A stretch of DNA of 10,937 nucleotides from Rhodanobacteraceae bacterium (GCA_012270595.1 JAAXIA010000123.1:1-10937); one strand, 5' to 3'; shown: positions 1-7,412, counted from the first letter of the stretch. The notes: a model not told the origin generated them from the letters alone. Program-made: numbers and translations.

Positions 1-1085
1 GTGGACTTGCCGGCACCATTGGGGCCGAGCAGGCCCACGCGATCCCCCGCTTCAAGACGCACGCAGAGCTTTGATAGCACGTTGGTTGTCGACATTAACT
101 CCCCGGCAGTAACCTCCTGATAGCCTGCCACGACATCTTCCAGTTGCAGCATGGCGGCTGGTACCCGATCAGGGACAGCGAAACGGAAGTGGACGGCGCG
201 GTCTATGCGGACCGCTTCGTTACACGTCATCTTCTCCAGCCGCTTGATGCGTGACTGTGCCTGTCTGGCCTTGCTTGCCTTAGCTTTAAAACGATTGATA
301 AACGCCTGCAAATGCGCACGCTCGGCGTGCTCGCGCTCGACACATGCCTGTTGCTGGTGTAGCTGCTCGGCGCGAATGCGCTCAAAGGCACTGTAGTTGC
401 CGCTATAGAGCAAGGCTCTGCCTGCACTTAGATGCAATGTATGGTCAATCACCTTATCCAGAAATTCGCGATCATGCGAAATAAGCAGTAAAGTACCCTG
501 ATAGTGGCGTAGCCACTCTTCGAGCCACACTACGGCGTCCAGATCCAGGTGATTGGTTGGTTCATCCAGAAGCAACACATCGGAAGGTGCCATCAGCGCC
601 CGTGCCAAATTAAGCCGTGCCCGCCAGCCGCCAGAAAAACTCTTGACTGGACAAAAGTGTGTTTCCGCTGCAAAACCTAAACCATGCAACAATCGCCCCA
701 CTCGCGCCTGCGCATCGTAACCCTGTAAGGCATCAATGCGCTGATGGGCGCGCGCTAGCGCTTCCATATCGCGCTGATCCTGAGCCTGTTTTTCGTCGCG
801 TAGTGCCGTTGCCAGGTCTTCATCACCTGCCAGTACGTAGTCCATAGCCGATTCACTGGACGCTGGTGTTTCCTGGAGCACCGATGCCAGGCGTAGTGAT
901 CCCGGCAGATGAAGATCGCCGGTATCTGGTTCAAGCTGCCCCTGCAAGAGCGCAAAAAAGCTGGACTTACCGCAACCATTGCGGCCAATAACGCCTAGTC
1001 GCCAGGTGCTTTTAATCACCAGATTGACATCAGAAAGAAGCAGGTGCTGGCCGCGACGTAGTGCGACATGATGAAACGCAATCAT
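1..1085 (-). CDS. yheS: ABC-F family ATPase, YheS type (partial, C-terminus beyond window)
   Basis: This is a soluble twin-ATPase ABC-F protein; family members bind the ribosome and act in translation or antibiotic resistance, with no membrane domain. My reading gives 361 complete codons from ATG at 1085. The first nucleotide-binding domain has Walker A GRNGCGKSS (residues 34-42), signature SFSGGWR (149-155), Walker B running into DEPTNHLD (174-181) and the switch SHDR (203-206). A charged, helical interdomain linker follows at about 228-290 (YSGNYSAFE, then FKAKASKARQAQSRIKRLEKM-like sequence), as expected for the P-site tolerance region. The second domain begins near 312 and the window ends inside its Walker A (GPNGAGKS). 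Family members are about 630 residues, so a little over half is present. A purine-rich stretch (AAGAAGAG) lies just upstream of the start. The YheS subgroup fits best from the N-terminal sequence; ABC-F identity is near certain. Confidence 0.93.
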   Translation of the reverse strand, partial: MIAFHHVALRRGQHLLLSDVNLVIKSTWRLGVIGRNGCGKSSFFALLQGQLEPDTGDLHLPGSLRLASVLQETPASSESAMDYVLAGDEDLATALRDEKQAQDQRDMEALARAHQRIDALQGYDAQARVGRLLHGLGFAAETHFCPVKSFSGGWRARLNLARALMAPSDVLLLDEPTNHLDLDAVVWLEEWLRHYQGTLLLISHDREFLDKVIDHTLHLSAGRALLYSGNYSAFERIRAEQLHQQQACVEREHAERAHLQAFINRFKAKASKARQAQSRIKRLEKMTCNEAVRIDRAVHFRFAVPDRVPAAMLQLEDVVAGYQEVTAGELMSTTNVLSKLCVRLEAGDRVGLLGPNGAGKS

Positions 1086-1234
1086 TGAATCTCTTCTTTG
1101 TGATAGGCACACATATGCGCACATAGTAACGTTAGTAGCGGCTAAAAAAACGCGAGGTTCATAGCATTGCCCATGGACGGATGCTACGTACTCTGCTACA
1201 TAAGGATTGCGTTGTTTTGTGGGGAGAAGAAATC
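1086..1234. promoter_or_regulatory. Divergent intergenic region with candidate promoter and inverted repeat
   Basis: This 149-bp gap separates the leftward ABC-F gene from the rightward BamE-like gene, so it must hold promoters for both. For the rightward gene a weak candidate is TGGACG (1174-1179), a 17-bp spacer, then TACATA (1197-1202). An inverted repeat, TAGCAT (1162-1167) and ATGCTA (1181-1186), flanks the palindrome CCATGG (1171-1176) and covers the candidate -35, so an operator is possible. A ribosome-binding site GGGGAGAAGA (1221-1230) precedes the ATG at 1235. The promoter boxes match the consensus poorly; treat them as candidates. Confidence 0.3.
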
Positions 1235-1576
1235 ATGTTGACTCATCGTTTCGAACTACCCTGGCTAACCGGTCTGGTTCTAGGTATCGTGGGGCTTGCC
1301 CTGGTCCAGGCGGTGCGTGCCGACGAGCTGCTTATTCGCCACGTGCAGCAGGAAAAACATATGCACCTGCCTAAACGTGGTCTTAGCATGGCGCAAGTCA
1401 AAAAGCGCTATGGCGCGCCCGTGCATACTTTATCCGCGCGCGGTGGCGACAGTCGCTACCATCCATGTATCAGACGCTGGGTATACCGGCGTTATACTGT
1501 CTATTTTGAGCACCATCACGTCATTCATTCGGTTCTCAATAGCGGAGCGCAAAAGCATCTTCCTGCAACAAAGTGA
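1235..1576 (+). CDS. Small exported BamE/SmpA-like protein, function unknown
   Basis: This 113-residue protein starts at ATG 1235, chosen because GGGGAGAAGA sits 4 bp upstream; an in-frame ATG at 1181 would put an untypical charged stretch before the signal. A hydrophobic segment (about residues 9-28, ending LVQAVRADE) looks like a signal peptide cut near VRA. There is no lipobox cysteine. The mature part has the pattern GLSMAQVKKRYGAP, then an RRWVY.RYTVYFE.HHVIHSVL segment. That order (a helix beginning after GLS, a turn G-x-P, then W-x-Y and x-VYFE strands) resembles the BamE/SmpA/OmlA fold. I recall similar proteins annotated as hypothetical in xanthomonads. It ends 7 bp before aguA and is probably co-transcribed with it. 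Export and coding status are fairly sure; fold is inference; no function is assigned. Confidence 0.75.
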   Translation: MLTHRFELPWLTGLVLGIVGLALVQAVRADELLIRHVQQEKHMHLPKRGLSMAQVKKRYGAPVHTLSARGGDSRYHPCIRRWVYRRYTVYFEHHHVIHSVLNSGAQKHLPATK

Positions 1577-1583
1577 ATGGTTA

Positions 1584-2636
1584 ATGATCAAGTCAATGAA
1601 GCTGCGCCTGGCGGCGGAATGGGAGCTGCAGTCAGCCGTGCTCATCGCCTGGCCGCATGCTGGTACCGACTGGGCAAGGCAGCTGGCCGCAGTAGAAAAT
1701 GGTTACCTGGTGCTGGCTGCTGCCATTACTCGCTTTGAACCACTGCTTGTTATCGTCGCCAACACGGCGGTGGAGGCACATGCCAGATCACTACTTGGCG
1801 ATGCCGACATCAAGCTCGATCGCGTGCGCTTTATAACGCTTCCCTATAACGATACCTGGCTACGCGACTGTGGTCCGATTACGCTCAGTGACGAGCGGGG
1901 TGGTTTTCAGTTTACCGATTTTCGCTTTACTGGCTGGGGTGGTAAGTACGAAGGTACACAGGATGATGATCTTGTTGCTGGTTTGCTGCGTAGCGGCTTG
2001 TTCAGTCAGGTCACACATCATCGCATCAACTGGGCGCTGGAGGGCGGTGCCATCGAATGCGATGGCGAGGGTACGCTGCTCACTACGTGGCGCTGCCTAA
2101 AGCAACGCCACCCGAAGCAATCGCGCACACAAATTTCCGCCATGTTGCAAGAATATCTGTACGCCAACCGCGTCCTGTGGCTGGAGCACGGGTATCTGGA
2201 GGGTGACGACACCGACGCCCACATTGACACCCTGGCGCGCTTCGCCTCCAACCAGAGCATCGTGTTCCAGAGTTGCGACGACAGCGGTGACCCACACTAC
2301 GAGGAACTGCAACGCATGGGTAGCGAGCTTAAGTCCTTGCGTACCCGCAATGGCCGAGCCTACAACCTGTATCCACTTCCATGGGCTCGCCCGGTGATCG
2401 ATGAAGGTCGGCGTCTGGCCGCGTCCTATGCCAATTATCTGGTGATCAATGGAGCCGTGCTGGTACCCGCCTATGGCGATGCGGCTGATGACAAAGCCGC
2501 GAGCGTGATTGCAGCGGCCCACCCTAGGCGTGAAGTGGTAAAGGTACCATGTCGACCATTCATCTGGCAAAACGGCAGTCTGCATTGCCTCACTATGCAG
2601 TTACCCAAGGGCCTGCATCTGGGTGACATCGGTTAG
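1584..2636 (+). CDS. aguA: Agmatine deiminase (EC 3.5.3.12)
   Basis: It hydrolyses agmatine to N-carbamoylputrescine and ammonia, the first step from agmatine to putrescine, in the cytoplasm. The 350-residue length matches the family (PAD_porph / guanidine-modifying enzymes). Visible motifs: AEWELQSAVLIAWPHAGTDW near the N-terminus, RDCGP with Asp95, LEGGAIECD with Glu153, TDAHIDTLARF with His213 and Asp215, and GSLHCLTMQLP with the expected nucleophile Cys335. All catalytic positions are therefore present. The frame stays open far upstream through the preceding gene, but that part has no family similarity. I place the start at ATG 1584, just after the upstream stop; ATG 1596 is the alternative. 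Neither has a strong Shine-Dalgarno sequence, so translational coupling to the upstream gene is plausible. aguB follows 9 bp later and supplies the next enzyme. Confidence 0.95.
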   Translation: MIKSMKLRLAAEWELQSAVLIAWPHAGTDWARQLAAVENGYLVLAAAITRFEPLLVIVANTAVEAHARSLLGDADIKLDRVRFITLPYNDTWLRDCGPITLSDERGGFQFTDFRFTGWGGKYEGTQDDDLVAGLLRSGLFSQVTHHRINWALEGGAIECDGEGTLLTTWRCLKQRHPKQSRTQISAMLQEYLYANRVLWLEHGYLEGDDTDAHIDTLARFASNQSIVFQSCDDSGDPHYEELQRMGSELKSLRTRNGRAYNLYPLPWARPVIDEGRRLAASYANYLVINGAVLVPAYGDAADDKAASVIAAAHPRREVVKVPCRPFIWQNGSLHCLTMQLPKGLHLGDIG

Positions 2637-2645
2637 GATGGCACC

Positions 2646-3560
2646 ATGATGATATCCCGGTACGCTAATCCAAAAACTCTGAAGTTTCTCAAGGTCGCGC
2701 TGCTACAGGAAAGCCATCATGGTAGTCGTGAAGCCAACCTGGCTGCGATTGAGGTAGGACTGCGCGAAGCAGCCGCGGCAGGTGCCGAGCTGGTGCTTTT
2801 ACACGAGCTACATAACAGCGCCTATTTCTGCCAGAGTGAATCGGTCGATGTGTTTGATTTCGCCGAGCCAATCCCTGGCCCGACTACGCATCGCCTTGGC
2901 CAACTTGCCGAGGAACTCAAGTTGGTCGTGGTCGCTTCGTTGTTTGAGCAACGCGCCACAGGCCTGTACCACAATACTGCCGTGGTATTGGATCGCAGCA
3001 GCATCGCAGGCATGTACCGCAAAATGCATATTCCCGATGATCCGGGATTTTACGAAAAGTTCTATTTCACGCAGGGGGATCTGGGTTTTGAGCCTGTTAC
3101 GACATCGTTAGGTCGTCTGGGGGTATTGGTGTGCTGGGATCAATGGTTCCCGGAAGCGGCGCGCCTGATGGCCCTGGCGGGTGCTGAGCTACTGCTCTAT
3201 CCAACCGCTATCGGTTGGGACCCGAGCGATCCAGCGGACGAGCAGGAACGTCAGCGAGAAGCCTGGATCACGGTGCAACGTGGTCACGCCGTGGCCAATG
3301 GGTTGCCATTACTAAGTTGCAACCGCACGGGTTACGAGGCAGATCCTGCTGGTGTCGGTGCAGGTATTGCGTTCTGGGGATCAAGTTTTGTCAGCGGTCC
3401 GCAAGGCGAGTTTCTAGCCCATGCCGCTTGCGACAAGCGCCAGTTGTTACTGGCGGAGATTGACTTGCGACGTAGTGAGAAGTTACGGCGTATCTGGCCT
3501 TTCCTGCGGGATCGCCGTATCGACGGCTACAGTGATCTACTCAAACGCTTCCGTGATTGA
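2646..3560 (+). CDS. aguB: N-carbamoylputrescine amidase (EC 3.5.1.53)
   Basis: It hydrolyses N-carbamoylputrescine to putrescine, CO2 and ammonia, using the product of AguA. The 304-residue protein is a nitrilase-superfamily amidohydrolase with the complete catalytic triad: Glu54 in LLHELHNSAYFCQ, Lys126 in YRKMHIPDDPGFYEKFYF and Cys163 in LVCWDQWFPE. The YRKMHIPDDPGFYEKFYF and ELH..AYFCQ segments are characteristic of carbamoylputrescine amidases rather than general nitrilases. The start ATG at 2646 is preceded by AGGA (2635-2638), which overlaps the aguA stop codon; ATG 2649 is a possible alternative. This tight coupling supports one transcript and a putrescine biosynthesis or agmatine utilisation role. 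The first 15 residues (MMISRYANPKTLKFL) extend a little beyond the usual family start. Nothing is missing or broken. Confidence 0.95.
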   Translation: MMISRYANPKTLKFLKVALLQESHHGSREANLAAIEVGLREAAAAGAELVLLHELHNSAYFCQSESVDVFDFAEPIPGPTTHRLGQLAEELKLVVVASLFEQRATGLYHNTAVVLDRSSIAGMYRKMHIPDDPGFYEKFYFTQGDLGFEPVTTSLGRLGVLVCWDQWFPEAARLMALAGAELLLYPTAIGWDPSDPADEQERQREAWITVQRGHAVANGLPLLSCNRTGYEADPAGVGAGIAFWGSSFVSGPQGEFLAHAACDKRQLLLAEIDLRRSEKLRRIWPFLRDRRIDGYSDLLKRFRD

Positions 3561-3646
3561 AAGTAAGGTGCTTGCGTCGATTTGCTTCATGCCAGATATG
3601 CCCCCATGCTCGTCATTTTAGTTTCAGGCTTGAGACCGCGATAGCT

Positions 3647-4873
3647 ATGAATGTTTCTGAATCTGATCTTTCCTCCATACTGCGGGACGAGCCTGTCGAG
3701 CGTGTGGAACGCGATGGTGTGGAATATGTGCTACTGGGTACAGCACACGTTTCACGCCGCAGTATGGAGGCTGTCAAGGCATTGCTTGCACAGGAGCCAT
3801 TCGATGCCGTAGCGGTGGAGCTGTGCGACAGTCGTGTGCAGAGTATCCTTCACCCCGAAGCGTTTAAGCAAATGGATCTGTTCCAGGTGATCCGTCGAGG
3901 TAAAACCGGCATGGTGGCGGCTAGCTTGTTGCTTTCCTCATTTCAGAAACGCCTGGCCGACCAACACGACATCCAGCCCGGTGCTGAAATGAAAGTGGCG
4001 ATGGATGGTGCCCAAGCACGTGAACTGCCATTGTGGGCCATAGACCGTGAGGTAGGTACCACGCTTAAACGCGCCTGGCACAACCTGGGCATCTGGCAAC
4101 GTCTTACGCTGCTGAGTGGCTTGCTAGCCGGTGCGATTGAGCGCGCGGAGATTGACGGAAGCGAAGTCGAAAAGCTTAAGCAGGGTGATTTATTAGAAAG
4201 CGCCCTGGGAGAGTTCGCCAGCGACTCAACATCCCTCTACCACAGTCTTATCGCTGAACGTGACGCCTACATGGCCGCACATCTGCGGACACTGGGCGGA
4301 AAACTGGACACCACCACGCCACGACGTGTGTTGGTAGTGATTGGTGCCGGACACCTCAAGGGGTTACGCACTGCATTGTGTACGCAACAGGACGATCCGC
4401 AGTACAAGGTCGCCGAACTGGCACAGCTACCACCCAAGGCACGTTGGCCGAAATGGTTGGCAGTCGGTCTGGTATTAATGGTATTTGCTGCTATTGGCTG
4501 GGCATTTCATCGCAACACCATGTTGGGCACCCAGGTGCTACGCGACTGGCTCGTCTATACCGGCGGCTTTGCAGCGCTGGGTGCGCTCATCGCCGGAGCG
4601 CACCCGCTCAGCATCCTTGCAGCTTTCATTGCCGCCCCCATCAAACCCTTTCGCCCAGGCATTCCTGCAGGTGGTATCAGCGCCCTGGCCGAGGCTTGGG
4701 TACGACGCCCGCGGGTGTCCGATTTTGAGTCGCTACGCGCCGACGTCGCACACTGGAAGGGCTGGTGGAAAAATCGGGTGGCACGCACGTTGCTCAACTT
4801 CTTTGTGGTTAGCCTGTGTACCATCATCGGCGAGTACCTCGCCGGCTTTCATATTGTCCACAAGCTACTTTGA
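3647..4873 (+). CDS. TraB-family membrane protein (TraB/PrgY/GumN superfamily)
   Basis: The 408-residue protein belongs to the TraB family, named for enterococcal pheromone-shutdown protein; the wider superfamily (Tiki, PrgY, EreA/ChaN-like) is proposed to include metal-dependent hydrolases, but the bacterial cellular role is unknown. Motifs seen: LLGTAHVS (29-36), the acidic VAVELCDSR (55-63), AERDAYMA (203-210) and the second histidine motif VIGAGHLKGL (231-240). The C-terminal part is hydrophobic, with likely membrane segments near 269-288, 302-330 and 381-402, so the catalytic-like domain is probably anchored at its C-terminus. I start at ATG 3647 because family similarity begins there and upstream codons are not family-like; its ribosome-binding site is weak. 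It follows aguB by 86 bp on the same strand and may share its transcript. Its last 9 bp overlap the convergent lipoprotein gene. Confidence 0.88.
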   Translation: MNVSESDLSSILRDEPVERVERDGVEYVLLGTAHVSRRSMEAVKALLAQEPFDAVAVELCDSRVQSILHPEAFKQMDLFQVIRRGKTGMVAASLLLSSFQKRLADQHDIQPGAEMKVAMDGAQARELPLWAIDREVGTTLKRAWHNLGIWQRLTLLSGLLAGAIERAEIDGSEVEKLKQGDLLESALGEFASDSTSLYHSLIAERDAYMAAHLRTLGGKLDTTTPRRVLVVIGAGHLKGLRTALCTQQDDPQYKVAELAQLPPKARWPKWLAVGLVLMVFAAIGWAFHRNTMLGTQVLRDWLVYTGGFAALGALIAGAHPLSILAAFIAAPIKPFRPGIPAGGISALAEAWVRRPRVSDFESLRADVAHWKGWWKNRVARTLLNFFVVSLCTIIGEYLAGFHIVHKLL

Positions 4874-5338
4874 TGATATCGCCAGCCATGGTTGGCCAGC
4901 GCTACGTATGGGTTGGCGTGTGGCTTGTGCCTTGCCTTGGATCGGGTGGATCTTTTTCAACGTGTGGTGATCTTTGTAGTACACGAGGAACCCGTAGTCG
5001 AGCATCATCCGCGCCATATACTGCAAGTGCTGTTTGCTGATGTTCGATACGTCACTGGGGAGCAATAGTACGGTTTTGGGTAACTGACCGATCTCTTTCT
5101 GGTAAGCAAAATGGCTGCTGAGATCAGCAGCAGAAAGCACAGCGCCGTCAAGTTCAAACTGCCCGCTGCTGCGGGCCTTGAGCGTTACGTCAAAATGCGC
5201 AGCAGACGGAGTTTCGGGTTTGACCAGCATGTCGGTATGACACTTTTTGCAACCACATTGACATGCGGAGAGAAGCAAGGCACTACCCAGCATGAGTACA
5301 GCAAGCGTGTGGGTCAGGCATGTGGAAAAACGAGGCAT
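4865..5338 (-). CDS. Small lipoprotein with an N-terminal cysteine cluster, function unknown
   Basis: This 157-residue protein starts at ATG 5338, selected because GGGAGA (5349 down to 5344) lies 5 bp upstream and the signal begins there. Residues 10-25 form a hydrophobic signal ending LLLSAC, a lipobox with lipidation expected at Cys26. Immediately after come Cys28, Cys30 and Cys33 (ACQCGCKKCHTD), an unusual density at the membrane-proximal end. The rest (about 45-135) alternates strands and helices: FDVTLKARSSGQFELDG, LSAADLSSHF, KTVLLLPSDVSNISKQHLQYM, LDYGFLVYYKD. This order loosely recalls the periplasmic domain of ExbD/TolR, but there is no transmembrane anchor of that type, so the resemblance is only a hint. 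It lies 95 bp downstream of dcd on the same strand, and its 3' end overlaps the TraB-family gene. Coding status and lipoprotein nature are well supported; function is unknown. Confidence 0.78.
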   Translation of the reverse strand: MPRFSTCLTHTLAVLMLGSALLLSACQCGCKKCHTDMLVKPETPSAAHFDVTLKARSSGQFELDGAVLSAADLSSHFAYQKEIGQLPKTVLLLPSDVSNISKQHLQYMARMMLDYGFLVYYKDHHTLKKIHPIQGKAQATRQPIRSAGQPWLAISSK

Positions 5339-5415
5339 AGGGATCTCCCGACAGCAGGTTGTTAGCTTGGCACAAGGCACCACGCTTACGCGAGAAGAAG
5401 CAGTACCACGCACCG

Positions 5416-5449
5416 TTCAAGTTCTTGGCAAGTTTAAGTCCTTGGCAAG
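5416..5449. repeat. 17-bp tandem duplication spanning the dcd stop codon
   Basis: Two adjacent 17-bp units, TTCAAGTTCTTGGCAAG (5416-5432) and TTTAAGTCCTTGGCAAG (5433-5449) on the plus strand, agree at 15 of 17 positions. The second unit contains the last codons and TAA stop of dcd (minus strand); the first lies just beyond the stop. Read in register on the minus strand, each unit gives Leu-Pro-Arg-Thr-stop, with TAA in the used copy and TGA in the other. This looks like a slippage or unequal-exchange duplication of the dcd terminus. Confidence 0.8.
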
Positions 5450-6003
5450 GTGACACCCCGCTGTCCCTGGTATTTGCCGGCACGATCACGGTAGCTGGTT
5501 TCACAAACCTCATCTGATGCGAAAAACAGCATCTGCGCCACCCCCTCGTTGGCATAAATCTTGGCTGGCAGTGGCGTGGTGTTGGAAAACTCCAGTGTGA
5601 CGTGCCCCTCCCATTCGGGTTCCAGCGGTGTCACATTCACAATGATACCGCAGCGCGCGTAAGTACTCTTACCCAAACAAACCACCAGCACGTCGCGTGG
5701 AATGCGGAAATACTCCACCGTACTTGCCAAGGCGAAGGAATTGGGGGGGACAATGCACACATCGGCTTCTACATCGACGAAGCTGTTCGGGTCGAAGGCT
5801 TTTGGATCGACAATGGTGGAATTGATATTGGTAAACACCTTGAAATCACGCGCACAACGTACATCGTAGCCATAGCTGGAAGTCCCCCAGGACACGGCGC
5901 GGACACCATGACAACCCTGCTTGACCTGCACTGGCTCGAATGGCTCAATCATCGCGTGCTCTCTGGCCATACGACGAATCCACTTGTCAGATTTGATACT
6001 CAC
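5434..6003 (-). CDS. dcd: dCTP deaminase (EC 3.5.4.13)
   Basis: It deaminates dCTP to dUTP, supplying the precursor of dTMP in the cytoplasm. The 189-residue protein is intact and of usual length. Family motifs present: SSYGYDVRC (42-50), [13 protein letters not shown] VPPNSFALA (85-93), [10 protein letters not shown] (111-120) with Ser113 and Arg117, and [14 protein letters not shown] (128-141) with the catalytic Glu138, the same number as the E. coli catalytic glutamate. The N-terminus [13 protein letters not shown] matches the non-enteric proteobacterial subgroup. The start is GTG at 6003, because MSIKSDKW is the conserved family start; GGAG lies 5 bp upstream. An ATG at 6005 overlaps it as ATGTGA and terminates at once. 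mrp lies upstream on the same strand, 125 bp away. A short AT-rich stem (CTTTTA/TAAAAG, 6039-6054) is in that gap. Confidence 0.96.
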   Translation of the reverse strand: MSIKSDKWIRRMAREHAMIEPFEPVQVKQGCHGVRAVSWGTSSYGYDVRCARDFKVFTNINSTIVDPKAFDPNSFVDVEADVCIVPPNSFALASTVEYFRIPRDVLVVCLGKSTYARCGIIVNVTPLEPEWEGHVTLEFSNTTPLPAKIYANEGVAQMLFFASDEVCETSYRDRAGKYQGQRGVTLPRT

Positions 6004-6128
6004 ATGTGCTCCAGAAGGGTCATGGTCAGACGTATCAGCTTTTATTGTTAAAAGATGGCAAAAATGCGCCTTGTGGTTTTGCTAAGCTTAAGTCAGGCTG
6101 CATGGATTACCCACGCGTTGGCAGACGA

Positions 6129-7235
6129 TTACGACGCACCTTGCACCACGATCTTACCCAGACCAAGCGACTTGTTTCGTGGCAAGCGTGACAGGCGACC
6201 GGCGGTATTACGGGCAATGTCAGCGTAACGCGCGGCGAGTGGTGAATCTGGTATGGCTACCACGGTGGGTTTGCCGCCATCTGCCTGTTCACGGATGCGT
6301 ATGTCCAGCGGCAATGCACCGAGATAGGGTAGTTGATATTGCTGGGCCATCCGCAAACCGCCTCCGGTGCCGAAAATGGCTTCTTCAGCACCGCAGTTTC
6401 CGCACACATGCGTGGCCATATTCTCCACGACACCAAGTATTGAAACCCCTACTTTTTCAAACATCTTCAGTGCCTTGCGTGCATCCAGCAAGGCGATATC
6501 CTGCGGTGTGGTCACAATCACCGCACCGGCGACCGGTACCTTCTGCGCGAGAGTAAGCTGTATGTCTCCCGTGCCGGGCGGCAAATCAACGACCAGATAG
6601 TCCAGGCAATCCCAGCGTGAGTCGTTAAGCAACTGCATCATCGCCTGGGTCACCATCGGACCACGCCAGATCATTGGGGTTTCCTCGTCCACGAGAAAAC
6701 CTATCGACATCGTCTGGAGACCATATGCCCGAAGCGGTGTGATACTTTTGCCATCCGGTGACTGCGGTTTACCAGTCAAACCGAGCATGCGCGGCTGGCT
6801 AGGGCCGTAGATATCGGCATCAAGGACACCTACCTTTGCGCCCTCCGCCACGAGAGCTAGAGCCATGTTCACTGCCACCGTGGACTTGCCTACGCCACCT
6901 TTGCCTGACGCTACCACGACGATGTTCTTCACGTTCGGTAACGGCCCCAGGCTGCCCTGCACCCGGTGCACATGCACGCGGCTACTTACCGATACCGCAG
7001 CCGTCGTAATCGCTGTATCTGCCTCCAGCGTTCGTTTTACCCGTGCAGCGACATCATCGGCCGTCGTAGCAGAGGGATAGCCAAGCAGAAGGTCCACCGA
7101 TACCCGCGCATCATCCGTGCCCACCGCACGCACGGCTTCAGCCAGTGATGCACCAGTATGCGGATCGGTCAGGCCTTCCAGTATATGGCGAATACGCGCC
7201 TCATCTACCTGTGTCACTGCGGTTATGTACCTCAC
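6129..7235 (-). CDS. mrp: Mrp/ApbC-family iron-sulfur cluster carrier ATPase
   Basis: This cytoplasmic P-loop ATPase of the Mrp/NBP35 family binds and transfers [4Fe-4S] clusters to client proteins. The 368-residue protein has an N-terminal DUF59-like domain (about 10-88), a deviant Walker A VASGKGGVGKST (108-119), the switch DADIYGPSQPRMLG (140-153), VVDLPPGTGD (215-224) and the cluster-binding pair Cys278 and Cys281 in HVCGNCG. All are typical of bacterial Mrp (about 370 residues). The longest reading begins at GTG 7235 without an obvious ribosome-binding site; GTG 7217 is an alternative, with GAGGT about 10 bp upstream. A TATCAT -10-like hexamer lies at 7264-7269 on this strand. It heads a minus-strand group with dcd and the lipoprotein, although the 125-bp gap to dcd allows a separate dcd promoter. 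Confidence 0.95.
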   Translation of the reverse strand: MRYITAVTQVDEARIRHILEGLTDPHTGASLAEAVRAVGTDDARVSVDLLLGYPSATTADDVAARVKRTLEADTAITTAAVSVSSRVHVHRVQGSLGPLPNVKNIVVVASGKGGVGKSTVAVNMALALVAEGAKVGVLDADIYGPSQPRMLGLTGKPQSPDGKSITPLRAYGLQTMSIGFLVDEETPMIWRGPMVTQAMMQLLNDSRWDCLDYLVVDLPPGTGDIQLTLAQKVPVAGAVIVTTPQDIALLDARKALKMFEKVGVSILGVVENMATHVCGNCGAEEAIFGTGGGLRMAQQYQLPYLGALPLDIRIREQADGGKPTVVAIPDSPLAARYADIARNTAGRLSRLPRNKSLGLGKIVVQGAS

Positions 7236-7412
7236 GTTCAGAAAAATACGTTAGCAGGGGGACATGATAGCCAAGCGTTTTCGGGCAAGCCACCCCTTAA
7301 CTGCCAGCAACTCAATGCATCGCCGCGGTGATGACGCGGTGCAGCTTGACGAGTTGGTGCGATCTTAAGCAAGCTGGACGCCATCCATTATGATCAACAA
7401 GGAGGTATCACG
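7236..7412. promoter_or_regulatory. Divergent intergenic region between mrp and the DUF2147 pair
   Basis: The 177-bp gap must contain start signals for both directions. For mrp (minus) the best -10 is TATCAT at 7264-7269, with no clear -35. For the rightward gene, TTGACG (7346-7351) resembles a -35 but no matching -10 lies at the usual distance; TATGAT (7389-7394) looks like a -10 but would start transcription inside the ribosome-binding site. The strong Shine-Dalgarno AAGGAGGT (7399-7406) is clear. I cannot name a confident promoter for the DUF2147 gene. Confidence 0.3.

Noticed and set aside
1099..1113. TGTGA...ACACA resembling a CRP/Clp binding site upstream of the ABC-F gene
   Set aside because: The half-sites are separated by 5 bp instead of 6 and the second half is ACACA, not TCACA; too poor a match to report as a site.
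1296..1583. Upstream extension of the aguA reading frame through the BamE-like gene
   Set aside because: The extended part has no family-like sequence, and the other frame here encodes a signal peptide and a BamE-like pattern with a good ribosome-binding site.
2097..2585. 162-codon minus-strand frame opposite aguA
   Set aside because: It lies wholly antisense to aguA catalytic motifs, with no recognisable domain or ribosome-binding site.
3557..3646. Upstream TTG start for the TraB-family gene overlapping the aguB stop
   Set aside because: The 30 extra residues are not family-like, and TTG is a rare start; ATG 3647 gives the usual N-terminus.
5602..6051. Long plus-strand open frame opposite dcd
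   Set aside because: It is antisense to a clearly conserved gene and shows no domain of its own; taken as a shadow frame.
7389..7394. TATGAT as a -10 for DUF2147 copy 1
   Set aside because: The start of transcription would fall at about 7401, inside the Shine-Dalgarno sequence at 7399-7406.
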